Positions 23,820 to 34,575 of a DNA stretch of 64,000 bases are shown here, one piece after another. Under the pieces are notes generated by a model. That model did not search any database. It was not told the DNA's origin and worked only from the letters and a program-made list of their open reading frames with translations. This stretch comes from Hippophae tibetana. Taxonomy: Eukaryota > Streptophyta > Magnoliopsida > Rosales > Elaeagnaceae. Within the stretch, counting starts at the first letter, position 1, and every line of letters begins with the position of its first letter. Where the stretch lies: positions 19,825,659-19,889,658 of the forward strand of contig CM072811.1 in assembly GCA_037013495.1 (NCBI GenBank), in the 5' to 3' direction. A program made the position numbers and the translations under genes.

Positions 23820-25195
23820 AAAAAATGATTGACCTAACGAGAACCTATTTTTTTAGGAAATAATTTTAAGGTATAAATAAAATAAAAAGGATTTTTCCTT
23901 CAATGAAAAACTTCTTTCTCAATATCATTTTGTCATGGAAAGCCATAGTTTTGTCTTTGAAAATTCGTGAACTTTCATATGCATCATTTCTAATCTCATC
24001 TAGCTCATTTAAATGAATTTTTTTTACTCTCTTGTCTTATGTATATTCATATTGCTTTGTTTGATTGCTCAAAAGGTTCTATGTTTTAATTCAACGAGAA
24101 GGTAATATGGTTTATCATAGATTATTTAAAATAATGACATTTTAATTGGTGTCTTATAAGCCTTTGTATATTCCCAAAGAGATTTAGGCATAAACTCCAA
24201 TCTTTCTAATTTGACTTGGCTATCTTTTCAAGGATTGAATTGATCTCCCAATTGGATACTTCAATCTATTCAATGTTTGTGGATGATAAGGTGTAGAAAC
24301 TTTGTGAGTGATGTTGTAAATTTTCAAAACTACCCAAAACAAACAGTTGCAAAACTGATTTTTACCATCACCAATTATTGCCCTTGGCATTATAAACCTT
24401 GAAATAAATGTGAGATCTAACAAGATCTACAACCACTTGAGTCATTAGTATGGATGGCTTTTGATTCTTCTCACTTCGAAACATAATCCACAACTAATAA
24501 AATATAAAGATAACTATGAGAAGAGAGAAAAAGTCCCATGAAATCAATATATCAAACATCAAAGATCTCAACAAAAATTAGAGTTTGTGGCATTTGATTT
24601 TTAGGGCCTAAATTACCAGTTCATTGACAATAGTCACATGTTTTGCAAAAGATGAAAGCATCATTGAATAAAGTTTTCCAATAAAATCCAACCTCTATGA
24701 GTTTGGAACCAGTAAGTTTTCCTCCAAAGTGTCCCCTACATGTATAAGAATAACAAAAAGTTAGAATGAAATTAATTTAGTATCGGGTACATACCTCCTT
24801 ATTAGTTAGTAATGGGAATTCTTACAAAGTTATGGATCATCTCACAATATTGCTTCACAATCTTTATGATTTTAGCTTTTCCAGCTTGAGATACGTCTTT
24901 TGGAATATTCTTAGTGACCAAGTAGTTCACTATATCTGCATACCAATGAGTCAAACATGTCAATGCAAGTAGTTGCTCATCCAAAAAGTTTCTTTTTATG
25001 AAAATCTTCTTCTTGTATCAGCAGACTAAGGTGATTCGTAACTAAGTTTTTACTTCCTTTCTTTTCTTTAATTTCATGGTAAAATTCTTATTGAAGAAGA
25101 TTCAACTACACTTCCAATTAGATATGATCAAAAAAATTTAAAAGCAAAAATAACAGTTAAAAGTTCTTTCTCTGTTATGGAATAATTGAGTTGCA
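23820..25195 (-). pseudogene. Ty3/Athila-like pol remnant (RNase H to integrase)
   Basis: Minus-strand fragments follow pol order. NYSITEKELLTVIFAF (about 25140-25190) is RNase H and matches [16 protein letters not shown] of the pol at 38000. YADIVNYL (about 24930) is the linker. MPRAIIGDGKNQFC, then YNITHKV and TPYHPQT (24260-24390), is the integrase core around the second catalytic aspartate. LDEIRNDAYES and FHDKM (about 23900-23990) is the integrase C-terminal region. Stops and frame changes are frequent, more than in the composite block, so this remnant is older. Confidence 0.75.
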
Positions 25196-25199
25196 TCAT

Positions 25200-25376
25200 T
25201 TAGCAACTTGAAAAAAGAATTAGAATGTGTGGATACAATTGGAATACAAATAAAATAAATAAACAGAGAATGATGCATGACACAATCAAAACATTTAATT
25301 TCAAACCAACTAGAAACATATAAACTCGATCCTCAGTAGTATGCTTTCTCAATTTCTCAATATCAGTAGTACATGT
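25200..25376 (-). pseudogene. copia gag fragment, distal part, split by the composite block
   Basis: On the minus strand from 25376 the frame reads TTDIEKLRKHTTEDRVYMF, then LVGLKL. This is the UBN2-type copia gag block (compare the family pattern EDRVYxFLxGL). It continues, in frame across one copy of CATGT, the gag part that ends at 43747 on the far side of the 18.4-kb insertion. Similarity ends near 25270. Confidence 0.75.
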
Positions 25377-27366
25377 TGATGAGTGCTCAAAAAACACTAA
25401 AATTACCATTATTTTATGCACATTAATTGATTAAAAATATATATATTTATATGTTTTATCATATATTTATATAAATTTGTCTTTTTCGGAATCACGGATA
25501 TTTTTATTATTTTTCAGGTATTTTCGCTTAAAAACGTAACTTAAAGACTCAAAAATGAATACTAGAAGCAATACATCACAAATATATTAATAAATAAATG
25601 GGGAAAGGTCAACAAATATGGAAAAATTGGACAAAATGGGTCAAAAATGTCAAAAAGGAGAAATCGCGCCGCCGTGCCGCCCAGCTGCCCAGCCGCGCGC
25701 GCCAGCGCCCAGTCCAGCCAATGCCCCCGCGCGCGCCATGTTGTCCTTCCGCGCGTGCCCCTGCGCTCGGTTTCTTGTCTGCGCGCATGCCAGCTTGCCC
25801 CAGCTGCCCTCCGCGCGTGCCCACGCCTGTTTCGCCCCATTTTTCACGTGCAGTCGCCCCCACATCATGCTGACGTCATCAAATGATGTCAGCAATCACT
25901 AATCCGTGTTTTTACATTTTTTTAACATTTTTTCCTCTACTTTTTCTCTCCATCCTCACCTATAAATACCCCCTTCTCTTCACTTCTAAACACACCTCAA
26001 AACCATTCTTCTCTTCTCTTTCTTTCTCTCATTTCTTAGTTTTTAAGCTTTTCTTAGTTTCTTTCTTAGTTTTTAAGCTTTTCTTAGTTTCTTTCTTAGT
26101 TTTTAAGCTTTTCTTAGTTTATTTCTTAGTTTTTAGTTAAATTCTCTCAGTTTTAGAGTTCTTCTCTTTTTGAGAGGAACTTATAATGTTTTTGTAATTT
26201 ATTAGCTTTTTGATTCAATAATTGGGAGTGCAAATTCCGCTTGGAGGTTTTCCAGCAACGGGAATAGCGTCGAAGTTCTGTAAGGATTTTATTTTCTTTA
26301 CAGTTATTTTTTATGCTTTATTCTTACATGTTATATTTAATTTGTCTGTGATTAAATTTAACTCTGCTGGCTGTTTATAAATATGATATAATAATAACGT
26401 TGTTATGTTTGCGAAATATTAAATAGGTGAATTTTTTTAAAATGAATTGATTTTATTTTTATTCAAGATTTTATATTAAGAATGTTAGAGAGAAATATAT
26501 TATTTTTCATTACAAACTTAAATCTGAAAATTAGATTTTAAGGTTTAGTTATCCGGTCTAATTTAGATTAGTGCTCTTTTATTTGTTGGTACAATCGCCC
26601 GGTAGTTAGAGTGAAGCTCTATTTCAAAAGTTTTTATAAGAATTATTATGTGAAAATGTATTGACAACATGTTTTCAGTAGTGGTTTTAAAACTTGAAAG
26701 TTAGTACTCGGATAATTAAATTCTTATGTTTAATTTGGACACCTTGAATAAAGTTTAAACTGTCTAACCCCACCAAAGGTGGCATTTAAATGGTTCATTT
26801 TCAATCTCTTAGAAAAAAAGAATTAATTTAATTAACCAAATTAGTTATCAACCCCACCTATAGGTGTTAATTGATTTGTTTAGTTAACAAAGAATATCTA
26901 ACCCCACCAAAGGTAGTATTTATATAAAAAAAAGAGAATCAATAAAATATCAATTTATATCTTTAATAACCTAGATAATATGAGCAAGCTTAATTAATTT
27001 AGTTATTATATCCATAAATACTCCACTATTATAAATGATAAAATTTGCATAAATATTTATTGAATCTGTATCTATGTTTATTTTTATGTTATTAGATTAT
27101 ATTTATTGAACCTGTATCTATGTTTATTTTTATGTTATTAGATTAGAAACACAAAAACCAAACTATCGTGACAGGATGTTTAAGATTTAATTTCGTTTTT
27201 AAAAAGTTTGAATAATAAATTAAAAACCACATACATTCCTTCCTTAGATCGACCTTGGGAGTATACTTATCATTTTCTTCGAAATGATTCGTGCACTTGC
27301 AAGAGTTTTATAAATATTAAAACCAAAGTATTGGCAAGAATCGGCGATACCGGTTTTTGCTCATCA
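25377..27366 (+). repeat. LTR A
   Basis: A 1990-bp LTR from TGATGAGTGCTC to TTTTTGCTCATCA. Near the start is the inverted pair AGTG..CACT. A GC-rich block rich in CGCGCG and CCAGC (about 25665-25870) is followed by a TATA box TATAAATA (25961-25968). Three 30-bp tandem units (26041-26130) built on TTTTAAGCTTTTCTTAGTTT follow. The distal part contains phrases such as CCCCACCAAAGGTGG, and the U5 end has GTGCACTTGCAAGAG. By eye it is about 95% identical to LTR C over the first 270 bases. The open frames in the GC-rich block are composition artefacts. Confidence 0.9.
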
Positions 27367-27372
27367 AGTTTT

Positions 27373-27390
27373 TGGCGCCGTTGCGTGGGA
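27373..27390 (+). other. Primer binding site of LTR A, tRNA-Asp type
   Basis: TGGCGCCGTTGCGTGGGA lies six bases after LTR A. It matches 16 of 18 bases of the complement of plant tRNA-Asp 3' ends; copies B and C match all 18. tRNA-Asp priming is usual for Athila-type elements. Confidence 0.85.
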
Positions 27391-28105
27391 AGGAATAGCG
27401 TTTTTAAATTATTTATCAATATTTTAAAAAAAAAATTTGTGCTGTAAATAATTGTGAATTTTTTTTGTTTTAATAAAAATAATAATCAAATTTCAAATTT
27501 CATAAAAAAATAATAAATAAATAAAAATAAAAAAAATAACTTTTTTTAATAGTAAAATAATTTAGAAATTTGAAATCTGAAGTAAAAGAAAATTACCGTT
27601 AATGAATAGTAAAAAAAATTTAAATTTTTATGATAAAAAAAATAAATAATATAGTGTTAATAGTAAATTAAAATCACCGTTCTTGAAAAAAAAAATTAAA
27701 AAAAAACAAAAAATTTTAAACTTAGATTTTGATTAACTTATATTACATAAACATATATTTTGTTAACTTAATTAAATTTATACCTAATTTTAAATTAATT
27801 AAATTAATAGCATAAAAAGTAAAAATCTAAGAGAGTTATATCTAGGAGACTAGTTCTTGGAAGCCTTTGTGCCACTAGTCTTTCCTGTGAACGTTGTTCT
27901 GGCAAGGAGAATGGTTTTTAAGGAGGCGTTGCACTACCATTCTTTCCTGGGAGCACTCTTGGTTAATATTGATTATGTTATTTTATTTAAAAAAAATTAG
28001 GGTTTAACTAGTTTTGTTTAGTGTTTTGTATTAAATACCATGTAAATTTTCTCTAAATTTTTTATTTTGTTGACAGGAGTTTTAAATTTACGTTTACAAT
28101 AATCT
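27391..28105 (+). other. Untranslated leader of copy A
   Basis: Very A/T-rich, with repeated CCGTTAATGAATAGT-like phrases. Near 27840-27960 are two imperfect hairpins built on GACTAGT..ACTAGTC and AATGGT..ACCATT sequences. The same hairpins are present in the leaders of copies B (about 34605-34730) and C (about 41030-41160), so they are conserved in the family and could serve RNA packaging. That function is inference. Confidence 0.5.
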
Positions 28106-29449
28106 ATGCGTGGTAGGAGATCCTTAGGAAACCCCCTTACACCATATGTAAATAATATTCATAAATTTAAACAAGTGTCAACAAAACTGGATTCCACACA
28201 TCAACCTGTTTTTGAGCCAAACATAGAACCAAGTCTTAATCCTTTACTAGAACCGAAAGAAATGGAAGAAAACCAACATGTTAGGGAAACCACTATGTAG
28301 GAGTTTGCAAGACTCGTGATTGGCACGACAACTGCCGCTATCCAGTTGGGTGAGGCTGCTCGGAATTATGACCTAAAAAATATTCATTTTTCTATGCTTC
28401 CTTCCTTTTATGGGCTACCTAATGAAGATTCTCTTTCCTTCATGAGAGATTTCTATGCTACGGTCCAAACATTCCCCCTCGGTATTCTAAACGAGGATCA
28501 ACTTAGAATGAGATGTTTCCCCTACACCTTAAAGGATAAGGCCAAAGCTTGGTTAATGTCACTTCCCCCAGGTTCTCTGATGACATGGGAGAACATTTAC
28601 AATAAATTCATGGGAAAATTCTATTCCCACCAAAAAAAATCAAAGTTGAGAGGAAAGATTGCTACTTTCTCTCAGATGGAAGGAGAACCATTTCATGAAG
28701 CTTGGGATAGGTTCAAAATGTTTCTCACTCAATGTCCCCATCACAGCTTTCCCCTGCAGTTGCAGAACCAATTCTTTTACGATGGACTTACACAACAATG
28801 TCAGTTCATTGTCGACAACGCTGCAGGAGGAGCAATGAGAGAAAAGACTGCCTCAGAGACGTACAACCTCTTTGAGATGTTGGGTGCTAATTCCCAACAA
28901 AAAAGCTCACGAGTGAGAAAAGTTAGAGTTCATGAAATTGATTCCAGTAATGAAGTTCAACAACAACTTGTTCAACTGACCAAGCAAGTTGCCCTTCTCA
29001 CTACACAAATCAACACCACTAATGAACAATATGGTTTGTATAGCAACATGGGACATGGTACTGAAGCCTGTCCATATCAAGGAGAAACAACAACTGGACC
29101 TGAATAGGTTAATGTGTTGGGAGCATATCAACAGAGACCAAGGTTTGACCCCAATTCAAATACCTATAATCCTGGGTGGAGAAATCATCCAAATTTCTCC
29201 TGGAGGCAAAACAACCCTCCTTTCACTCAAAAGCTCAAACCAGCCAGGCCAGCAATTCCACCCACCTATTCCAAGAAGCATTCCAATAAACCAACCCTGG
29301 AGGACAACTTGAATTCTTTTATTCAAGTTTGTAGGGATAACCAATCTAAAACCAATCAACGGTTGGACTCTGTGGAAGCTTCTATAAAAAAGGTGGAAGT
29401 TCAAGTAGAATAGTTAGTTGAACATTTGCAAAAACAAAGCAAAGACTAA
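28106..29449 (+). pseudogene. gag1 of copy A, stand-alone gag, broken
   Basis: This gag begins MRGRRSLGNPLTPY and contains the retrotransposon gag core (PSFYGLPNEDS, RMRCFPYTLKDKAKAWL, FYSHQK, ATFSQMEGEPFHEAWDRFK, QNQFFYDGL). A coiled C-terminal helix ends ..HLQKQSKD at TAA 29447-29449. No protease follows in frame, so it is a gag-only gene. Damage: TAG at 28298-28300 (Lys in copy B), TAG at 29105-29107 (Gln in B), an added A near 29228 with a lost C near 29285 that restores the frame, and TAG at 29411. The knuckle region (about 29040-29080) reads YSNMGHGTEACPYQ and lacks the first cysteines of CCHC. In real elements gag forms the particle that packages the RNA. Confidence 0.85.
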
Positions 29450-29849
29450 TTTGATAGTCAAATGAATTCAATGAAGATGAGACATTGAGTTTTTCATTCT
29501 GCAATCTCCAAACAACGTCTTACTAGAAGACGATAAATTTTAGTCCTACATGGGAGGTCACCCATTATTGTATTTTCCTTTGGTTTAGTTTTATTTTGTG
29601 TGTAATAAAATTCAAATGAAATAAATTCGTTTGTTTCAAAAATTGTGTCCATTCGTTCAAATTTAGCAAAAAAAAAAAAACAACAACAAAATAAAACAAA
29701 ACAAAAATTTAGGTTCCTTGCACCTTTTTGCTTTAAGCCTATACATTTTATCAAGTTATAAATATTTCTTAGAGATATCTACTATTGTTTTTTAAGAGCA
29801 AAATGTTGATACACAATAGGAGGAGGATCATTTTCAACTACAAACAACC
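29450..29849 (+). other. Spacer between gag1 and gag2
   Basis: The first 170 bases are shared with the tail of copy B (32908-33060, reverse strand), including GAGACATTGAGTTTTTC and an inverted pair around GTCTTACTAGAAGAC. The rest contains an A-rich run at 29669-29704 and a purine-rich AGGAGGAGGATC (29819-29830) just before the gag2 ATG. It has no coding content. Confidence 0.6.
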
Positions 29850-32800
29850 ATGGGAGATGCGGAAGATAGGCGGAAAAAGATGAAAGACTATACAGTGCCA
29901 ATCATTGGCAATGTAACTTCCGGCATCCAATTACAAGAGGCTGCAAGGAATTATGAATTGAAAAAGATTCATTATTCTTTGTTGCCTTCCTTTTACGGTA
30001 TCCCTAATGAAGACCCTTTGCATTTCATTTGAGAATTCTATGCTATTGTCCAAACCTTTCCACTACATGCAATTAATGAAGATCAACTTAGGATGAGGTG
30101 TTTTCCTTACACCCTCAAAGATAAAGCTTGGTCATGGTTCATTACTCTACAGTCAGGTTCTCTTAAAACTTGGGAGGTAGTCTATGAAATTTGTATGGGT
30201 AGGTTCTATTCCCATCAAAAGACTGTTGATCTAAGGACAAAGATAGCAACATTTTCTCAAATGTATGAAGAGCCCTTTCATGAAGCTTGGGAACGATTCA
30301 AACTCCTTTTCATTCAATGTCAAAATCATAGCTTTCCATTACAGCTACAAAACCAATTCTTTTATGATGGATTGACACTGCAGAGTCAATACATGGTTGA
30401 TAATGCTGCTGGAGGTGCTGTAGGAGAAAAAACCGCAGAGGAAACCTATAATCTTTATGAGCTATTGGGTTCTAATTCCCAACAAAGAGGTGGTAGAAGG
30501 AAAGCAAGGGTCAATGAAGTTGGCTCTGATAATGAGATAACCTTGCAACTTGCTGAATTGACTAAACAAGTGCAATTTCTCACTACCCACCAAATTTCAA
30601 ATCAAGAGGTATGTGAAGTGTGTTGTTCAATTGGGCATGGTACTCATAATTGTTCAAATACTTGTGATTCTAGTGTCGATGCCATAGAGGAAGTCCAATT
30701 TTTCAAAGGTATCATCCAAACACCTATAATCACCCAGCCTACACCCAATATCCAACACTAAGGTCGGATAACAACCACCCTTACCCACCAAGCCAATCTT
30801 TTAAACCAACCTTAGAAGATAGCTTGAATGCTTTTATTCAAGTTAGTCGTGACAACCAATTGATGACTAATCAAAGGTTGAACACCATGGAGGCTTCGGT
30901 TAAAAGAATTGAATCTAAAGTTGGGCAACTGGCTGAACAAATGCAAAAGAAAGAACCAGGAAAGTTGCCCAGTCAACCAGAACAAGCAAAGGATGTAAGA
31001 ACCTTTCAAAGTGGTAAGGTAGTCAATACCAGTTTACCTGAAATCTCTAACAATCTACCTTGTAGTTCAGGTAACAAAAAAGGCGATATTCTAATCTCGC
31101 AAAAAGGAGAAACAAGTGTTAAACTTAACAAGCCTTCTGAAAAACTCATTGGGGGGTCATCTGACACCCCCAAAATTCAAAAGACAACAGAACCACACCA
31201 GATACAAGTACCTTTTCCCCACCGGTTGAAAGAATCCAAACAAGATAAGCAATTCAATGATCTGTTTAATATGCTCTCTAAAGTAAATATCAATTTACCA
31301 TTATTAGAAGTGATCATGAATGTGCCCTCATATGCCAAATTTTTCAAAGAGTTGAACACTAAGAAAAGGAGGTATGAACTGAATGAACGAGTAGTAGTAT
31401 CAGAAATTTCTAGCGCTGTACTTCAGCACAAACTACCCCCTAAGTTGAAAGACCCTGGAAGTTTTATTATAAACATAACTATGGGGGATAGGAAGGTTGC
31501 TAAAGCAATGCTTGATTTAGGTGCTAGTATAAATTTGATACCCTACTCTATATTCTTACAGCTCAACCTAGGGGATTTAAAACCCACAACTATGTCCCTT
31601 CAACTTGCAGATAGATCTCTTAAATATCCAGAGGGAATAGTTGAGGATGTTTTGGTACAGGTAGACAAACTGATAATACCTGTTGACTTTGTGGTTCTGG
31701 ATATGCAAGAAAATCCAGCATTGGACAGAGAGCACACAATATTGCTTGGTAGACCATTTATGGCAACTACTAAGACTATTATTGATGTCCAAGATGGAAA
31801 TTTGACAATGACAGTCTTAGGAGAGACTGTTCATTTTAAAGTTTTTGATTCTTCACCTTTCCCTTCTATTTCTGCCATCGATGAAATATTCGATGTTGAT
31901 CCTTTGGATAATCTTGTCCAAAACACCTTTTTCCAAACCAGAATAGAAGACAAGCTTGAAACCGTTCTTACACTTGAAAAGGTTGAAGAAGATTTAGATG
32001 AGGAAATAAAGGGGTACCTTGAACAACTAGACAATGATGAAGTGATGACAAAATCTAGTACACTTTTAAATCTACCCAGTTCTTCATCTATTAAAGAGGC
32101 CAATCCACCTGAACTTGAACTCAAAGACTTACCCGAGCACTTAAAATATGTGTTTTTGGGAGAAGGGGAAACTTATCCAGTGATAATTTCTTCAACCTTG
32201 ACCAAACCACAAGAAAAGGAACTCATCAAAGTGCTTAAACAGTTTAAGAAATCTATAGGTTGGAGTATAGGGGATATAAGAGGCATTAGTCCAACAATGT
32301 GTATGCACAGGATCAACTTGGAGGACGGTGCTAAACCTGTACGAGAGGCCCAAAGAAGACTAAACCCAAACATGCAAGAGGTAGTTAAGAAGGAAATTCT
32401 TAAATTATTAGAAGAAGGGATTATCTATCCTATTGCGGATAGTAAGTGGGTTAGTCCAGTGCATGTGGTACCAAAGAAATCTGGGATAACAGTTGTTAAG
32501 AATGACAAAAGTGAATTAGTGCCCACTAGAATAATCACTGGATGGAGAATGTGTATAGATTTTAGGAAACTAAATTTATATACGAAAAAGGATCACTTTC
32601 CTCTTCCATTCATTGATCAAATGTTGGAAAGATTAGCTGGGCACGAATTTTATTGTTTTTTGGATGGACTGTCTGGATATTATCAAGTACCCATAGGACC
32701 AGAAGATCAGGAAAAGACCACATTTACATGTCCTTTTGGGACATTTGCTTTTCGCAGAATGCCATTTGGGTTATGCAATGCCCCTGCCACGTTCCAGAGA

Positions 32801-32906
32801 TGCATGATATCTATTTTCTCGGACATGGTGGAAAAATTCATTGAGATTTTCATGGACGATTTCTCTGTCTTTGGGAACTCATTTGATGATTGCTTACATA
32901 AATTGA
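29850..32906 (+). pseudogene. gag2-protease-RT, 5' part of an Athila-like polyprotein
   Basis: Gag2 starts MGDAEDRRKKMKDY and parallels gag1 along the core (PSFYGIPNEDP, MRCFPYTLKDKAWSW, FYSHQK, FYDGL) but is clearly diverged. Its knuckle region reads CEVCCSIGHGTHNC. A TGA lies at 30030-30032 and a frameshift near 30700. From about 30760 the frame is open to the RT. The protease has DLGAS with the catalytic aspartate at 31514-31516 and ends near LLGRPFM (about 31740). RT begins about 32190 with FKKSIGW and reaches [13 protein letters not shown] and FMDDFSVFG (catalytic aspartates 32855-32860). At 32906 the frame leaves pol and runs into reverse-strand sequence of copy B. Unlike gag1, gag2 is followed by pol, so it looks like the true gag of the autonomous element. 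Confidence 0.85.
32522..32906 (+). repeat. 385-bp RT segment, left copy
   Basis: It starts at CCCACTAGAATAATC and ends ..CATAAATTGA. The same 385 bases occur at 37127-37511 with about a dozen differences by eye (roughly 97% identity). The two copies flank nested copy B. The right copy begins exactly at the outer end of LTR B. Confidence 0.9.
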
Positions 32907-33110
32907 TTTCATGCATTTGAATTTTTATTACACGCAAACTAAAACAAAGGAAAATACAATAATGGGTGACCTCTCACACAGGACTAAAATTTATCGTCTT
33001 CTAGTAAGACGTTGCTTGGAGATTGCAGAATGAAAAACTCAATGTCTTCTCTTCATTGAATTCATTTAAGTTTCAAATTAGTCTTTGCCTTTTTGCAAAT
33101 GTTCAACTAA

Positions 33111-34415
33111 CTATTCAACTTGAACTTTCACCTTTTTGATAGAAGCTTCCACAGAGTCCAACCGTTGGTTGGTTTTAGATTGGTTATCCCTACAAACTTG
33201 AATAAAAGAATTCAAGTTGTCCTCCAGGGTTGGTTTATTGGGAATGCTTCTTGGAATAGGTGGGTGGAATTGCTGGCCTGCCTGGTTTGAGCTTTGAGTG
33301 AAAGGAGGGTTGTTTTGCCTCCAAGAGAAATTTGGATGATTTCTCCACCCAGGATTATAGGTATTTGAATTGGGGTCAAACCTTGGTCTCTGTTGATATG
33401 CTCCCAACACATTGACCTGTTCAGGTCCAGTTGTTTCTCCTTGATATGGACAGGCTTCAGTACCATGTCCCATGTTGCTATACAAACCATATTGATCATT
33501 ATTGGTGTTGGTTTGTGTAGCGAGAAGGGCAACTTGCTTAATCAGTTGAACAAGTTGTTGTTGAACTTCATTACTGGAGTCGATTTCATGAACTCCAGCT
33601 TTTCTCACTCGGGAGCTTTTCTGTTGGGAATTAGCACCCAACATCTCAAAGAGGTTATACGTCTCTGAGGCAGTCTTTTCTCCTATTGCTCCTCCTGCAG
33701 CGTTGTCGACAATGAACTGACATTGTTGTGTAAGTCCATCGTAAAAGAATTGGTTCTGCAACTGCAGGGGAAAGCTATGATGGGGACATTGAGTGAGAAA
33801 CATTTTGAACCTATCCCAAGCTTCATGGAATGGTTCTCCATCCATCTGAGAGAAAGTAGCAATCTTTCCTCTCAACTCTGATGTTTTTTGATGGGAATAG
33901 AATTTTCCCATGAATTTATTGTAAATGTTACCCCATGTCATCAGAGAACCTGGGGGAAGTGACATCAACCAAGCTTTGGCCTTATCCTTTAACGTGTAGG
34001 GAAAACATCTCATCCTAAGTTGATCCTCGTTTAGAATACCGAGGGGGAATGTTTGGACCGTAGCATAGAAATCTCTCATAAAGGAAAGAGAATCTTCATT
34101 AGGTAGCCCATAAAAGGAAGGAAGCATAGAAAAATGAATATTTTTAAGGTCATAATTCCGAGCAGCCTCTCCCAACTGGATAGCGGCAGTTGCCGTGCCT
34201 ATTACCGGTCTTGCAAACTCCTTCATCGTGGTTTCCCTAATATGTTGGTTTTCCTCCATTTCTTTTGGTTCTAGTAAAGGATTAAGACTTGGTTCTATGT
34301 TTGGCTCAAAAACAGGTTGATGGGTAGAATCCAGTTTTGTTGACACTTGTTTAAATTTATGAAAATTATTTACATATGGTGTAAGGGGGTTTCCTAAGGA
34401 TCTCCTACCACGCAT
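33111..34415 (-). CDS. gag1 of copy B, intact 434-residue gag
   Basis: The best preserved gag1, open from MRGRRSLGNP to a TAG after ..KVQVE. The gag core lies at about residues 70-260 (IHFSMLPSFYGLP, RMRCFPYTLKDKAKAWL, FYSHQKTSELRGKIATFSQM, HSFPLQLQNQFFYDGL). A glutamine-rich helix (about 285-310) and an aromatic asparagine-rich stretch (PGWRNHPNFSWRQNN) follow. After the TAG the frame continues LVEHLQK and ends at TAA, as in copies A and C. It lacks the first cysteines of a CCHC knuckle and has no protease. It could only act in trans with another element's enzymes. Gag-only LTR elements (TR-GAG) are known in plants. Confidence 0.8.
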   Translation of the reverse strand: MRGRRSLGNPLTPYVNNFHKFKQVSTKLDSTHQPVFEPNIEPSLNPLLEPKEMEENQHIRETTMKEFARPVIGTATAAIQLGEAARNYDLKNIHFSMLPSFYGLPNEDSLSFMRDFYATVQTFPLGILNEDQLRMRCFPYTLKDKAKAWLMSLPPGSLMTWGNIYNKFMGKFYSHQKTSELRGKIATFSQMDGEPFHEAWDRFKMFLTQCPHHSFPLQLQNQFFYDGLTQQCQFIVDNAAGGAIGEKTASETYNLFEMLGANSQQKSSRVRKAGVHEIDSSNEVQQQLVQLIKQVALLATQTNTNNDQYGLYSNMGHGTEACPYQGETTGPEQVNVLGAYQQRPRFDPNSNTYNPGWRNHPNFSWRQNNPPFTQSSNQAGQQFHPPIPRSIPNKPTLEDNLNSFIQVCRDNQSKTNQRLDSVEASIKKVKVQVE

Positions 34416-34542
34416 AGACTATTGTAAACGTAAATTTAAAACTCCTGTCAACAAAATAAAAAATTTAGAGAAAATTTACATGTTATTTAATACAAAGCAC
34501 TAAACAAAACTAGCTAAATCCTAAAAAAGAAAAAAATTTATT

Positions 34543-34575
<33 letters not shown>

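Noticed and set aside
25562..25902. Overlapping frames of 80-94 codons on both strands in the GC-rich LTR block
   Set aside because: All six frames are open because of GC-rich composition and lack of stops. Predicted products are Ala/Arg/Pro-rich without family motifs, and similar frames appear in the matching blocks of LTRs B and C.
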